DNA from: Odoribacter laneus YIT 12061
GTDB taxonomy: Bacteria > Bacteroidota > Bacteroidia > Bacteroidales > Marinifilaceae
DNA length: 64,000 nt
NCBI RefSeq assembly: GCF_000243215.1
Contig: NZ_JH594596.1
Location: 2,378,392 to 2,442,391 of the forward strand
Reading direction: 5' to 3'
Part shown: in pieces, positions 1-9,633 of the stretch
How positions within the stretch are numbered: position 1 is the first letter of the stretch
How the letters are laid out: each line of letters starts with the position of its first letter
The notes under the pieces: model-generated
What the model was told of the DNA's origin: nothing
Database searches by the model: none
Seen by the model: only the letters and a program-made list of their open reading frames with translations
Made by a program: the position numbers and the translations under genes

Positions 1-2123
1 CTAAACAAGCGTCTGAGTACACTTGCTAAATCTTCACCCTCACCGTGATGAACCGTCGAAATACTTCGGAAAGTTCCGGTTTCTTCTTCTCCGATTCCCA
101 TCTGTACCGGATAGATTAACACACAATTATTCATCTGAAAATACTTATTCATATAAGCCGGAATCAAAGCCATTTGTCTTGAATAAGAAGGGAAATTACG
201 CCGGCTCATGACAACTAACAAAGCGTCATCCGGCTTCACATCCCGGGATACGATCAGAAAATCATCCCAATCGGTGAATTCTACAAATTCCGCACTGATA
301 TTATGTTTGGCTTTTACATCTTTCAAAAGGGAGAGTAAAGCCGCACTTCCGTAAAAAACGATCTTACTATTTGTATTGCGAACCACATTCCACACCCTCA
401 CTAACCAATAGGGGAAACCCACTTCCAATTCCGCATTTTCCGGAATCAGCATAATATATCTTTTCAAAGTCGCCAGAGGTTGTACCGGCCGGTACACAAA
501 AGTAGTGGTCGCACATTTTGCTACAATCCCCTCGACTAAATCTCCCAGAAAAGTGTTAGAAATATCAGATGCCTTCCGCAAACCCAAAACAATATCCGTA
601 ATTTTATGTTCCTTTACGACATTCTTTATCCCGTTCACGACATTTATATCGTAACGCATCAAAGTATGAATCATCTCATCCGTTGCCGCAGCCGTTTTAG
701 CTGCTTTATTCAAAAGCGTCTGGGATCTTTTTTCCGCGGCCATATCATTACTGTCCGATTTAATAATACTTAGAGCCATCATTGTCGTCTTACACTTCTT
801 CGATTTGACGGTCACACCCAAGCTTATCAATTCTTCTACAGTTTCCAAATTGCTCAAAGGGATCAGGATCCGATCCTCTGTGTCGCTTTTATCTACCAAC
901 TCTTCTCCCGCCATTTCAGCCAAAGCCACATTCTGAGCGCCTTTCTGTGTTACAAAAGAAGCGATAGTACAAGTAACCAATATCATTATAATGGTTCCGT
1001 TCAACACACTCTCGTCCAGCAACCGAATAGGTTCTCCTGTAGGTGAAGTACCCAGAATTACCTGATACCCTACCATTACAGCAGCTAATGTCGCCGCCGC
1101 CTGAGCATTAGACAAGCCAAACAAAAGACGTCCTTCATCACGGGTATAATGAAGACTCTTTTCCGTCACCCAAGCAGCCACATATTTAGAAACCGTAGCA
1201 ATTACGCACATCACAACAGCAACCCACAAAGAATCCCAACCGGTCGCAAAAACCCGATAATCGACCAACATCCCCACCCCGATTAAGAAAAAGGGAATAA
1301 AAATAGCATTTCCCACAAATTCCACCCGGTTCATTAAGGCAGAAGTATTGGGAATCAAACGATTTAAAGCCAAACCGGCCAAAAAAGCCCCGATGACATC
1401 TTCCAAGCCTGCCACCTTAGCAAGGAAAGAAGCCAGAAACACTAAAGCCAATACAAAAATATACTGAGCAATATGATCTTCATAGCGTTTAAAAAACCAT
1501 CTCCCCACTATAGGGAAAATAATTACCACGACTGCTATAAATACAAGGGTAGAGACCGTCAGTTTTACCCAAAATTGTCCATTTATATCCCCCGTGGACA
1601 TCCCCACAATTACGGCTAAAACTAATAAGGCCAACAAACAGGTAACAACCGTACCTCCGATAGAAATATTTACAGCCCGGTTTTTCGTCACACCATATTT
1701 ACTGACAATCGGATAAGTCATTAAAGTATGGGAAGCAAACATACTGGCCAATAAAACAGAAGTAGGCCAGCTAAAATTCAAAAGATATATTCCGGCAAGT
1801 GTTCCCATAATCATGGGAATAAAAAAAGTCAGCAAACCGAAATACATACCTTTACTATAATTTTTCTTCAAGTCGGCTAAATCGATCTCCAAACCCGCCA
1901 CAAACATAATATAAAGCAATCCCACTTTTCCGAAAAGCTCTATGCTACTGTCCCGCGCCATAATTCCCAACCCATTCGGTCCGATAATTGCCCCCGCAAT
2001 GATCAGCCCAATCAGATCCGGTATCTTTAAACGATACAATAAAATAGGAGCTAATAAAATTATAAACAATAAAACCGAAAATATTAAAACCGGATCAGTT
2101 AATGGAAATTGCAACATATTCAT
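1..2123 (-). CDS. Cation:proton antiporter (CPA2/Kef type) with C-terminal UspA-like domains, 3' end outside window
   Basis: The frame is open from an ATG at 2123 to the window edge with no stop, so the C-terminus is missing. The first ~400 residues are a run of about 12 hydrophobic segments typical of the Na+/H+ exchanger family (PF00999); they include LKIPDLIGLIIAGAIIGPNG and the core stretch AGLEDVIGAFLAGLALNRL. After the membrane part, around residue 430, the protein becomes soluble, with segments such as ILIPLSNLETVEEL and a GLRKASDISDTFLGDLVEG stretch that read like paired universal-stress-protein domains. The expected role is exchange of Na+ or K+ for H+ at the inner membrane, with nucleotide sensing by the tail. 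The ion cannot be told from the sequence. It stands alone, with its own candidate promoter at 2262-2269. Confidence 0.85.
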   Translation of the reverse strand, partial: MNMLQFPLTDPVLIFSVLLFIILLAPILLYRLKIPDLIGLIIAGAIIGPNGLGIMARDSSIELFGKVGLLYIMFVAGLEIDLADLKKNYSKGMYFGLLTFFIPMIMGTLAGIYLLNFSWPTSVLLASMFASHTLMTYPIVSKYGVTKNRAVNISIGGTVVTCLLALLVLAVIVGMSTGDINGQFWVKLTVSTLVFIAVVVIIFPIVGRWFFKRYEDHIAQYIFVLALVFLASFLAKVAGLEDVIGAFLAGLALNRLIPNTSALMNRVEFVGNAIFIPFFLIGVGMLVDYRVFATGWDSLWVAVVMCVIATVSKYVAAWVTEKSLHYTRDEGRLLFGLSNAQAAATLAAVMVGYQVILGTSPTGEPIRLLDESVLNGTIIMILVTCTIASFVTQKGAQNVALAEMAGEELVDKSDTEDRILIPLSNLETVEELISLGVTVKSKKCKTTMMALSIIKSDSNDMAAEKRSQTLLNKAAKTAAATDEMIHTLMRYDINVVNGIKNVVKEHKITDIVLGLRKASDISNTFLGDLVEGIVAKCATTTFVYRPVQPLATLKRYIMLIPENAELEVGFPYWLVRVWNVVRNTNSKIVFYGSAALLSLLKDVKAKHNISAEFVEFTDWDDFLIVSRDVKPDDALLVVMSRRNFPSYSRQMALIPAYMNKYFQMNNCVLIYPVQMGIGEEETGTFRSISTVHHGEGEDLASVLRRLF

Positions 2124-2642
2124 ACGTAATTAAGGAACAGACTATTTTTCCTCAGCTCGCAGGAAGTTATACGCCTCATGTTTATTTAACATTTTCACCC
2201 GCACAAACAGTCAGATTCCGAAATAAATTCTCCTGCATCCCGCCAAATTTAAGCTGAATAGCAAAGTTATTCACCTTCAGGATACAAAAATAATAAAAAA
2301 GAAAGCGTTCCTCAACGGACAACCTTCTTTTTGCACAAAAATTAGGTTTAAAGGGAAACACCTCCGGGATCTGTGTACAGCTATTTGTCACTTCCTCGGA
2401 CCTGATTAACGGTACTTTCTCTGAAATAAAACGTCCTTATTGCAAAATAACAGCAAATTTCATCCGAACCGGAGATTCGTTCCTCCGTACTGCAAGTGAA
2501 GCAATCAAAGAAGTACACCTCTGAAAGGAAGAGGAGATTTTTCTTTTTCCAGGAAAACCTGATAAATTTACAATTTCCTCCTTTATAAAAAAATACAAGA
2601 CCTTAGCATAAACGTAGTAAACTAACCTTTCTCCCTCGGCAA
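2124..2642. other. Intergenic stretch without a gene
   Basis: Apart from the candidate promoter at 2262-2269, I see no gene, RNA or repeat. A 69-codon minus-strand frame at 2182-2391 has no recognisable features and overlaps the promoter, so it is not called. Confidence 0.6.
2262..2269 (-). promoter_or_regulatory. Candidate -7 box (TAACTTTG) for the antiporter
   Basis: On the minus strand TAACTTTG matches the Bacteroidetes -7 consensus TAnnTTTG, about 140 bases before the antiporter start. A TTTG lies upstream, but at 15 bases it is closer than the usual 19-21, so only the -7 element is well supported. Confidence 0.4.
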
Positions 2643-3728
2643 TTACCTCTCAATCACCTGTCCGATTATCGGAACAATCAGGTTGAACGAATCTTTTTTG
2701 GCGGCTTCCAGTTCATTCTTTAAAGGTTCATCCCAAGGGTGTTTGGCCAGTGCATACTTAGAATGATGGACGGTTACGATCTGTTTGGCTTTTAAGTCTT
2801 TGGCAATCTGTCCCAAATATTGAGGCAGCGTATGGATATACCGCCAGTTTTCGTTGTATTGTCCGTTTTCCAGAATTGCCAGGTCGATATTCGGAAATTG
2901 CTCGCCAATCTCTGCAAAATGTGTATCGTAACCGCTATCTCCTCCCATATAAACCGTTTTCGAAGGTGTTTCAATTAAAAAAGACGCCCATAATGTCCGA
3001 TTGGAAGTCAAGCCGCGACCGGAAAAATGACGGGCGGGCAAAGCATGTATGATAAATCCTTCATCCAGTAAAGCCGTCTCCTTCCAGTCCAGTTCCACCA
3101 TATTTTCCTTATCAAAACCCCAGTATTCAAAATGCTCACCTACTCCCAACGGGCAAATTATTTTACGGATACGATCCCTTAATCGTGTCACGGTGCGGTA
3201 GTCCAAATGATCCCAATGATCGTGGGTAATAACAAGGTAGTCTATATCCGGCATGTCCTCGGGCGTATAAATATTGGTTCCTTTGAAGGGCTTATTGATA
3301 AACGAAACGGGCGAAGCTATACAAAAAACCGGGTCTACCAATATTCGCTTCCCCGACAATTGGAGCAGATAAGAAGAATGTCCGAACCAGACCATCAGCT
3401 CTCTATCCCTCAACAATCTCCTCAAATCAGTTTTGATTGCCGGAACGGGTTCGTCCGGGACAAGCCCATCCGGTTTGGAAAACAGAAATTCCCACATCGT
3501 TTGTAATCGTCCCTTACCCGAAGTCATCAATTCCGTCGGATGTACATTTCTAAATTCCCCGTCCCGGTATTGAGGCGAACGCTTTATCCTTTCCAACCGC
3601 TCCCCTTGCGGCAAACGCCCGAAACTCGGCTGGCGCATAAAAGCAAATCCGGCCATTCCCACAATCATCACTATTCCTGCCACTATTCCAATCATCATAC
3701 GCCATCGAATTTTTGTTATAAACTTCAT
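2643..3728 (-). CDS. MBL-fold metal-dependent hydrolase (NAPE-PLD/UlaG-like), membrane-anchored
   Basis: A 361-residue protein with an N-terminal hydrophobic anchor (about residues 11-30), followed by a metallo-beta-lactamase fold. The metal motif HDHWDH (residues 169-174, HxHxDH) is intact; other fold marks are FGHSSYLLQ, DPVF and GGDSGYDTHF. The arrangement resembles the COG2220 group that includes N-acyl-phosphatidylethanolamine phospholipase D and UlaG lactonase. A phosphodiester, lactone or amide bond could be the target; the substrate is not known from the sequence. The anchor suggests it acts at the periplasmic face of the inner membrane. It is a single-gene unit with wide gaps on both sides. 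Confidence 0.85.
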   Translation of the reverse strand: MKFITKIRWRMMIGIVAGIVMIVGMAGFAFMRQPSFGRLPQGERLERIKRSPQYRDGEFRNVHPTELMTSGKGRLQTMWEFLFSKPDGLVPDEPVPAIKTDLRRLLRDRELMVWFGHSSYLLQLSGKRILVDPVFCIASPVSFINKPFKGTNIYTPEDMPDIDYLVITHDHWDHLDYRTVTRLRDRIRKIICPLGVGEHFEYWGFDKENMVELDWKETALLDEGFIIHALPARHFSGRGLTSNRTLWASFLIETPSKTVYMGGDSGYDTHFAEIGEQFPNIDLAILENGQYNENWRYIHTLPQYLGQIAKDLKAKQIVTVHHSKYALAKHPWDEPLKNELEAAKKDSFNLIVPIIGQVIER

Positions 3729-4256
3729 CGCCTGGTCTTTTTACCCATTCTCTACCAGCAAATATCCCCTGCTTTCAGCCTGCAACAGATTATTCCCGGT
3801 AATTTATTTTCTATCTTCTTCAAAAAATCATCTTTATTTAAAATACAAAATTACGCTGTTTTCTTTCAGGTCCGATACATAAATTACAGATATTCTTACC
3901 ATTTTTACAGACAACACCTATAAATCCATGAATTGCCCGATAACAGCGGCCGGAAGGGAGAAAGTTTGCGGGCCACGAGGATAGCAGGCCGGCACAAAAA
4001 CAGAGCAGAACCGAAAGTGGTATACCAACCAGTACGTGAAACTTAGCAAAACAGGAATTTTCTTTCTCTATTCCGACCGAATAGAAAATCGTCCCCTAAA
4101 CCCACACAAATGTCCTTCCCTCACTATACATACAGAGGGCCACACAATTAAAAAAAACGTATGTAGTCTGACCTCAGAGCATACATACGCTTTTTCTTTT
4201 TTATCCTTTTGAGACTTGTTTTTTCAGGTTACGAAAAATGGGTCTCAACTTTCCAT
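3729..4256. other. Intergenic stretch holding only the purA terminator
   Basis: The purA terminator lies at 4151-4197. The rest includes a small GC-rich patch around 3945-3990. I see no gene in it. Confidence 0.5.
4151..4197 (-). terminator. Intrinsic terminator of purA
   Basis: Two nested perfect stems: outer CGTATGTA (4158-4165) with TACATACG (4182-4189), inner TCTGA with TCAGA around a CC loop. On the minus strand the hairpin is followed by a run of seven T. The plus side also has a T-rich tail, so it could work both ways. Confidence 0.85.
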
Positions 4257-5525
4257 TTATTCTTCGTATCTTATTATCGTTTGTTCCCGGTCGGCTCCTA
4301 CAGACACAATCTTCACCGGCACTCCCGTTTGTTCTTCGATAAAGCTGACATACGCATTAAATTCTTCCGGAAATTCATCCTCGGAAGTCATCTGTGTCAT
4401 ATCCGTTTTCCAGCCGGCAAATTCTTCGTAAACGGGTTCTATTCCTTCATTAATTTCATAAGGGAATTCCGCTGTAATCTCTCCATTCACCTTATAGGCA
4501 ACACAGGCTTTTATCGTATCGAAAGAATCCAGCACATCGCTCTTCATCATGATCAATTGGGTAACACCATTAATCATAACGGCATATTTTAAAGCCACCA
4601 AATCCAACCATCCACAACGCCGCGCTCTACCGGTTACCGACCCAAATTCATGCCCCAGAGTCGACATAGCCTTTCCGACTTCGTCAAACAATTCCGTCGG
4701 GAAGGGTCCGCTTCCAACCCGGGTACAATAAGCCTTAAAAATACCGTATACTTCCCCGATTCGCCGAGGCGCAACCCCCAAACCTGTACAAGCACCCGCA
4801 CAAATCGTATTAGAAGAAGTTACGAACGGATAAGAACCAAAATCGATATCCAACATCGTTCCCTGAGCCCCCTCTGCCAACACCGTTTTTCCTTCCTTCA
4901 GAAGATTATTGATTACATGCTCGCTATCAATTAAAGCAAATTGTTTCAAATAGTCGACAGCTTCAAACCATTCTTTTTCCAGTTTTGTTATGTCGTATTG
5001 GTAATTCAGGGCCCGCAATATCGTCTCGTGTTTCGCTTTTGCCTTTGCATATTTTTCAGGAAAATTATTCAGGATATCGCCCACTCTCACCCCATTACGA
5101 CTTACCTTATCCGTATAAGCCGGTCCTATTCCTTTCCCTGTCGTTCCAATTTTTGCATCTCCCTTCGCAGCTTCATAAGCAGCATCTAACATACGATGTG
5201 TGGGTAAAATGAGATGTGCCTTTTTAGAAATACACAATTGTTTCCGTATATCATGTCCGCTTGCAGCTAAACCCTCTGCTTCCTGTTTAAATAACAAAGG
5301 ATCCAACACGACACCATTTCCGATAATATTCATTTTCCCTCCCTGAAATATCCCGGAAGGAATAGAACGCAGAATATATTTTTCTCCGGCAAACTCCAAC
5401 GTGTGACCGGCATTCGGACCTCCCTGAAAACGGGTTACCAAATCATACTTCGGCGTTAGGACATCTACTACTTTTCCTTTCCCTTCATCTCCCCATTGTA
5501 ATCCAAGTAACACATCTACTTTCAT
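4257..5525 (-). CDS. purA: Adenylosuccinate synthetase
   Basis: Joins IMP and aspartate using GTP to make adenylosuccinate, the first committed step to AMP, in the cytoplasm. The 422-residue product opens with MKVDVLLGLQWGDEGKGK; the GDEGKGK signature (residues 12-18) binds GTP. Further family stretches include GGPNAGHT, TTGKGIGPAY and TGRARRCGWLD. The frame is open 16 codons further upstream to 5573, but family members begin at MKVDVLLG, so the ATG at 5525 is chosen. It lies downstream of the Fur-family gene with a 281-base gap that carries a -7 box and a hairpin, so it is probably its own unit. Confidence 0.97.
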   Translation of the reverse strand: MKVDVLLGLQWGDEGKGKVVDVLTPKYDLVTRFQGGPNAGHTLEFAGEKYILRSIPSGIFQGGKMNIIGNGVVLDPLLFKQEAEGLAASGHDIRKQLCISKKAHLILPTHRMLDAAYEAAKGDAKIGTTGKGIGPAYTDKVSRNGVRVGDILNNFPEKYAKAKAKHETILRALNYQYDITKLEKEWFEAVDYLKQFALIDSEHVINNLLKEGKTVLAEGAQGTMLDIDFGSYPFVTSSNTICAGACTGLGVAPRRIGEVYGIFKAYCTRVGSGPFPTELFDEVGKAMSTLGHEFGSVTGRARRCGWLDLVALKYAVMINGVTQLIMMKSDVLDSFDTIKACVAYKVNGEITAEFPYEINEGIEPVYEEFAGWKTDMTQMTSEDEFPEEFNAYVSFIEEQTGVPVKIVSVGADREQTIIRYEE

Positions 5526-5659
5526 TGTACTCTTTTTGTTAAAACGACTTCCGGTTATTATACAATAACTCAAAAATCCAATTATTGATTATTACTATAT
5601 GCTCTACCTCCCTAAAAGACATTCCGGATGTCCTCTTTCACCTTACTCCACAAAAAACT

Positions 5660-5687
5660 GTTTTTTCGGGAAACACTCCGAAAAAAC
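5660..5687 (-). other. Perfect 10-bp hairpin between fur-family gene and purA
   Basis: GTTTTTTCGG (5660-5669) pairs with CCGAAAAAAC (5678-5687) around an 8-base loop. On the minus strand it is followed two bases later by six T, so it may end the regulator transcript. It also sits just after the candidate purA start site, so it may instead cap the purA mRNA. Confidence 0.55.
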
Positions 5688-5696
5688 ACAAACGTA

Positions 5697-5704
5697 CAAA
5701 GTTA
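5697..5704 (-). promoter_or_regulatory. Candidate -7 box (TAACTTTG) for purA
   Basis: TAACTTTG on the minus strand matches TAnnTTTG. No clear -33 TTTG is present at the right spacing. It would give a purA leader of roughly 165 bases. Confidence 0.4.
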
Positions 5705-5806
5705 ATCTTTTTAAAAGAATTCCTATCTTTTCCGATCTATTTTAACAAGAATAAATTCTGCCGGATTCCTCTTTTCCCTGTACCATCGCCGATCTGTTTC
5801 GAAAAG

Positions 5807-6247
5807 TTATTTTTTACCGGCCTGGCAAGATTTACATATACCGTACACATACATTAAACGATGATGCACCGAAAAGTTTCGCTTCTCGGCAATATATTCG
5901 GTAATTTCATCCAGCCTATTATCTGAAAATTCTTCTACTTTTCCGCATTTCAGGCAAATCAGGTGTTCATGCCGGTCATTATTATAGGCCCTCTCAAACT
6001 GAGCTGTATTATTTTTAAATTGATGTTTGATCACCAAATTACAATCCAGCAATAACTCGATCGTATTATAAATGGTCGCCCGACTCACCCGATAATTCTT
6101 TTTATTCATCGCTACAAAAATAGCTTCGACATCAAAATGTTCGGGACGGGAATAAATTTCCTCCAATATGGCATAGCGTTCCGGAGTCTTCCGGCAACCT
6201 TTCTTTTGCAAGTAAGCCGTAAAAATTTCCTTTACCACATCTTTCAT
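5807..6247 (-). CDS. Fur-family transcriptional regulator
   Basis: A 146-residue DNA-binding repressor of the Fur/PerR/Zur superfamily. The N-terminal winged helix carries the recognition region YRVSRATIYNTIELLL. The dimer domain has HEHLICLKCGK followed near the C-terminus by CKSC, the two CxxC pairs of a structural zinc site. The metal sensed (Fe, Mn, Zn or peroxide via Fe) cannot be decided from the sequence. It starts 28 bases after the stop of the (p)ppGpp enzyme, so the two may share a transcript. The znuABC-like locus at 31-34 kb is a possible target if this is a zinc sensor, which is inference only. Confidence 0.92.
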   Translation of the reverse strand: MKDVVKEIFTAYLQKKGCRKTPERYAILEEIYSRPEHFDVEAIFVAMNKKNYRVSRATIYNTIELLLDCNLVIKHQFKNNTAQFERAYNNDRHEHLICLKCGKVEEFSDNRLDEITEYIAEKRNFSVHHRLMYVYGICKSCQAGKK

Positions 6248-6275
6248 TTCTCCCTGTATTAAGTTGCAACTGACA

Positions 6276-8468
6276 TCAATTTTCTACATTCTCCACCCGA
6301 GATACTTTTTCTACGCCTTTTAAAGAAGAAATCTTCGAAATCAAGCGATTCAAATCGGCCGTATTGTGTACATAGACATGAATCATTCCTTCAAAAATCC
6401 CATCTTTTGTCTCAAAATGTATCATCCGCATATTCACCCCGTTTTCTTTGGATATAACGGCCGTAATATCACTTACGACGCCCACTCGGTCGATACCGGA
6501 AAACTGCATGATCGCAGGGAAAGACATTACTTTATGAGTTACCCATTTCACAGGAACAATTTTGTCCCCATAACTGGACATCAACCGTATAGCCTCGGGG
6601 CATTTACGTTTATGAACCGTCACTTTCCCTCCTATACTCATCCCGACAACATCATCTCCCGGAATAGGGCTACAACAAGGGGCGATGACGATATCGGTAT
6701 TTTCATCACTGACTTCCTCCTCCCGATTATCTTTATTTTTCCGATCCTCGCTATCTCTATCACTCCAGAGGAATTGCAGCTTCCAATACTTCATAAATCT
6801 ATTTTCAGCTTTCTTTTTCAATTCCTTTACAATTTGTTCGCGCGTCACAACATTTCTCGCAATTTCCGCATATAAATCTTCTTTGCTCTTCAGTTTTAAT
6901 TGCGCCAATATCTTCTTCAAAGGCTCGGAAGTAGAAGGTAATTTCAATTCTTTGACAATTCCTTCAAAAATGATAATACCCCGCCGGATCTGATCTTTGC
7001 GTTCCTTTTTAAAGGCAGCGTCAATATGGGACTTCGCTTTTGCCGTAACGACAAAATCCAGCCACTCTTTCTGCGGCTTCTGTCTGTCGCTGGTCAATAC
7101 TTCTACCTGATCTCCGCTCTGAAGCACATAACTCATCGGGACTAATTTATGATTGACCTTCGCTCCTATACAAGTGTTCCCGATTTCAGTATGTATGTCA
7201 TAGGCAAAATCCAAGGCTGTGGCCCCTTTTGGTAAAGTTTTCATATGCCCTTTGGGAGTAAATACCCGGATTTCCTTAGCAAAAAGATTCAGCTTAAATT
7301 CATCCAGGAATTCCAATGCATCAGAATCAGACTGTTCCAGCATCTCCTTGATACCGGCCAACCATTTATCCAGTTCGGAATTGCCTTCTCCTCCTTCACT
7401 TTTATACTTCCAATGGGCGGCTAATCCTTTCTCGGCAATTTCATCCATTCGCTGGGAACGGATCTGCACCTCTATCCATTGTCCGGAAGGCCCCATTACA
7501 GTTACATGCAAAGCCTCATATCCATTTGCCTTAGGCGTACTTACCCAGTCCCTGATACGCTCAGGTTTAGGCCGGTATAAATCGGTGATCAAAGAATAAA
7601 TATTCCAACATTGCCATTTCTCCGGTTGTTCCACTTTGGGCTTAAATACAATCCGTACCGCCAACAAATCATAAATTTCATCAAAGCTGATATTCCGTTT
7701 CTGCATTTTCAACCACACCGAATATACACTTTTCGTACGGGCCGTTATGGTATATTCATACCCGTTTTTATCCAGCTTTCCCCGAATCGGTTCGATAAAT
7801 TTCTCAAACAAACCGGAATATTCCCTGTGATAAGCTTCTATTTTTTTAGCGATCACTTCATATTCCTCCGGATGTTCGTACTTTAAGCTTAGGTCTTCCA
7901 ATTCCGTCTTGATCGCATGAAGTCCCATCCGATGAGCCAAAGGCGCATAAATATATAAAGTTTCACTGGCAATCTTAACCTGTTTATGCTCAGGCATAGA
8001 AGATAAAGTCCGCATATTATGTAGACGATCGGCAATTTTGATCAAAATCACCCGGACATCATCTGCCAACGTCAGTATCATTTTCCGGAAGCTCTCGGCC
8101 TGCTTACTCGTATCGGAGCCCATCACCTCCCGAATCTTTGTCAGGCCGTCTACCAAAGAAGCGATTTTCGGCCCGAACAAACTTGCAATATCCTCCACAG
8201 TATAATCGGTATCCTCTACGACATCATGCAATAAAGCCGCTACAACAGATTTTGTCTTTAAACCGATTTCCTTAGCCGTAATCTTAGCCACAGCTATCGG
8301 GTGCAAAATATAAGGTTCTCCCGATCGTCTTTTCATCCCTTTATGGGCTTCATTGGCAAAATCAAAGGCTTTCTTTATCAACTGTTTACTTTCCTTTGTT
8401 GTTCCCGGCCATAACGAGGCGAGCAAATCGTCAAAAGCATTTTTTATTAATTCCTGGTCTGTCATCAT
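6276..8468 (-). CDS. rsh: Bifunctional (p)ppGpp synthetase/hydrolase (Rel/SpoT type)
   Basis: Makes and degrades the stringent-response alarmone (p)ppGpp. Domains in order over 730 residues: HD hydrolase (HDVVEDTDYT, near residue 80), synthetase (KANGYEALHVTVMGP and EVQIRSQRMDEIAEKG), TGS (VFTPKGHMKTLPKGATALDF), a cysteine-bearing region (IAPCCSPIPGDD) and a C-terminal ACT domain (GIDRVGVVSDITAVISKENG). The hydrolase motif is intact. The loop that separates bifunctional enzymes (RFKD) from synthetase-only RelA (EFDD) reads RIRD, so both activities are expected. It begins MMTD at 8468; a -7 box lies at 8583-8590. The Fur-family gene follows closely and may be co-transcribed. Confidence 0.95.
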   Translation of the reverse strand: MMTDQELIKNAFDDLLASLWPGTTKESKQLIKKAFDFANEAHKGMKRRSGEPYILHPIAVAKITAKEIGLKTKSVVAALLHDVVEDTDYTVEDIASLFGPKIASLVDGLTKIREVMGSDTSKQAESFRKMILTLADDVRVILIKIADRLHNMRTLSSMPEHKQVKIASETLYIYAPLAHRMGLHAIKTELEDLSLKYEHPEEYEVIAKKIEAYHREYSGLFEKFIEPIRGKLDKNGYEYTITARTKSVYSVWLKMQKRNISFDEIYDLLAVRIVFKPKVEQPEKWQCWNIYSLITDLYRPKPERIRDWVSTPKANGYEALHVTVMGPSGQWIEVQIRSQRMDEIAEKGLAAHWKYKSEGGEGNSELDKWLAGIKEMLEQSDSDALEFLDEFKLNLFAKEIRVFTPKGHMKTLPKGATALDFAYDIHTEIGNTCIGAKVNHKLVPMSYVLQSGDQVEVLTSDRQKPQKEWLDFVVTAKAKSHIDAAFKKERKDQIRRGIIIFEGIVKELKLPSTSEPLKKILAQLKLKSKEDLYAEIARNVVTREQIVKELKKKAENRFMKYWKLQFLWSDRDSEDRKNKDNREEEVSDENTDIVIAPCCSPIPGDDVVGMSIGGKVTVHKRKCPEAIRLMSSYGDKIVPVKWVTHKVMSFPAIMQFSGIDRVGVVSDITAVISKENGVNMRMIHFETKDGIFEGMIHVYVHNTADLNRLISKISSLKGVEKVSRVENVEN

Positions 8469-8582
8469 CTCCTCTTTTACTACGAATAAAAGCCATATAT
8501 TTCCCTTTCTCTCCTTTTTCCCACCGATACTCGCCTGTCGGAAATTTATTTACCTCTTCTCCGAATCGCCGGCAAGTTATTT

Positions 8583-8590
8583 CAAAGATA
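8583..8590 (-). promoter_or_regulatory. Candidate -7 box (TATCTTTG) for the Rel gene
   Basis: TATCTTTG is identical to the box of the well-supported tRNA-Asn promoter in this window. No -33 TTTG at 18-21 bases is seen. The implied leader is about 110 bases. Confidence 0.45.
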
Positions 8591-8691
8591 TAAATTCTCG
8601 TAAATATATACGATTACAAATCATAAATTCTGAAAAAGATATTAAAAATTAGGTTATTTTCTTCTTTCCGGTTTTCCTTGTGTTTCCCAAA

Positions 8692-9525
8692 TCACAACTC
8701 TATTTGTTCTGCAGCTAAATTTTCACCCATAAACATCCCGGCCATACGGTCGAACAAGCCTGTTTTTTCGGTAGTCAAATAGTGTATATCTCCCTTCTTT
8801 TCAATCCGTTTTTCCATCTCAGGATGCCGGAATAAATAATCTTTCAAACGGTCTGCCACAATATGCCCCTGCTCGATCAAGGTCACCCCTTCGGGCATAT
8901 TCCGGGCAATCAGCTCCCTCAATAAGGGATAATGCGTACATCCCAGGATGACTGTATCGATCTCCGGATCGCTCTTAAATAATTCGTCCGCATATTTTTT
9001 TACAAAATAGGCTGTCCCTTCTCCCGCCAACTCATTGTTTTCCACTAAAGGTACCCACATCGGGCAAGCCACCTGAGTAATATGAAAATATCCCCGACCG
9101 TACAATTTTTCTATTTCCAAAGGATAAGATTCAGAAGCGACCGTTCCTTTGGTGGCCATGATCCCGACATGCCTGTTGCGGGTATAGTCCGCCAAAGCCT
9201 CCACACTGGGACGGATGACTCCCAACACTCTCCGGCTGTTGTCTAAACGAGGTAGATCGATCTGCTGAATTGTCCGCAAAGCTTTTGCGGATGCCGTATT
9301 ACAAGCCAACACCACCAAGGGACATCCCAGTTCAAAAAGCTTCTTTACAGCTTGTTCCGTATACCGATAAACGACGTCAAAGGACCTGGTTCCATAAGGA
9401 GTTCGCGCATTATCACCCAAATATACATAATTGTATTGAGGTAGTACACTCCTTATTTCTTTCAATATCGTCAGTCCGCCATAGCCGGAGTCAAATATGC
9501 CAATAGGTCCTTTTGTCTTTTCCAT
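8692..9525 (-). CDS. murI: Glutamate racemase
   Basis: Interconverts L- and D-glutamate to supply D-Glu for peptidoglycan. The 277-residue product starts MEKTKGPIGIFDSGYGG, the usual N-terminus of the family, so the ATG at 9525 is preferred over the longer frame to 9570. Both catalytic cysteines are present: C75 in VVLACNTASA and C196 in LGCTHYPLL. It is the last gene of the uppS-bamA-ompH-murI envelope cluster seen in many Bacteroidetes, but the ompH terminator lies just upstream, so murI may have its own promoter. Confidence 0.95.
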   Translation of the reverse strand: MEKTKGPIGIFDSGYGGLTILKEIRSVLPQYNYVYLGDNARTPYGTRSFDVVYRYTEQAVKKLFELGCPLVVLACNTASAKALRTIQQIDLPRLDNSRRVLGVIRPSVEALADYTRNRHVGIMATKGTVASESYPLEIEKLYGRGYFHITQVACPMWVPLVENNELAGEGTAYFVKKYADELFKSDPEIDTVILGCTHYPLLRELIARNMPEGVTLIEQGHIVADRLKDYLFRHPEMEKRIEKKGDIHYLTTEKTGLFDRMAGMFMGENLAAEQIEL

Positions 9526-9587
9526 ATTCCTCAAAAGTTTTAGCTCAAAAATACAGATGAATTTGCACAAACCGAAAATTTTTGCAT

Positions 9588-9612
9588 AAAAATAGCCGCC
9601 TTATTAGGCGGC
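9588..9612 (-). terminator. Intrinsic terminator after ompH
   Basis: GCCGCC and GGCGGC (9595-9600 and 9607-9612) form a stem with a TAATAA loop, followed on the minus strand by TATTTTT. It would end the ompH transcript about 65 bases before murI starts. Confidence 0.8.
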
Positions 9613-9633
9613 TTATCTTATTTTTCGACTGAC

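Noticed and set aside
2182-2391. 69-codon minus-strand frame upstream of the antiporter
   Set aside because: No recognisable features, and it contains the likely promoter.
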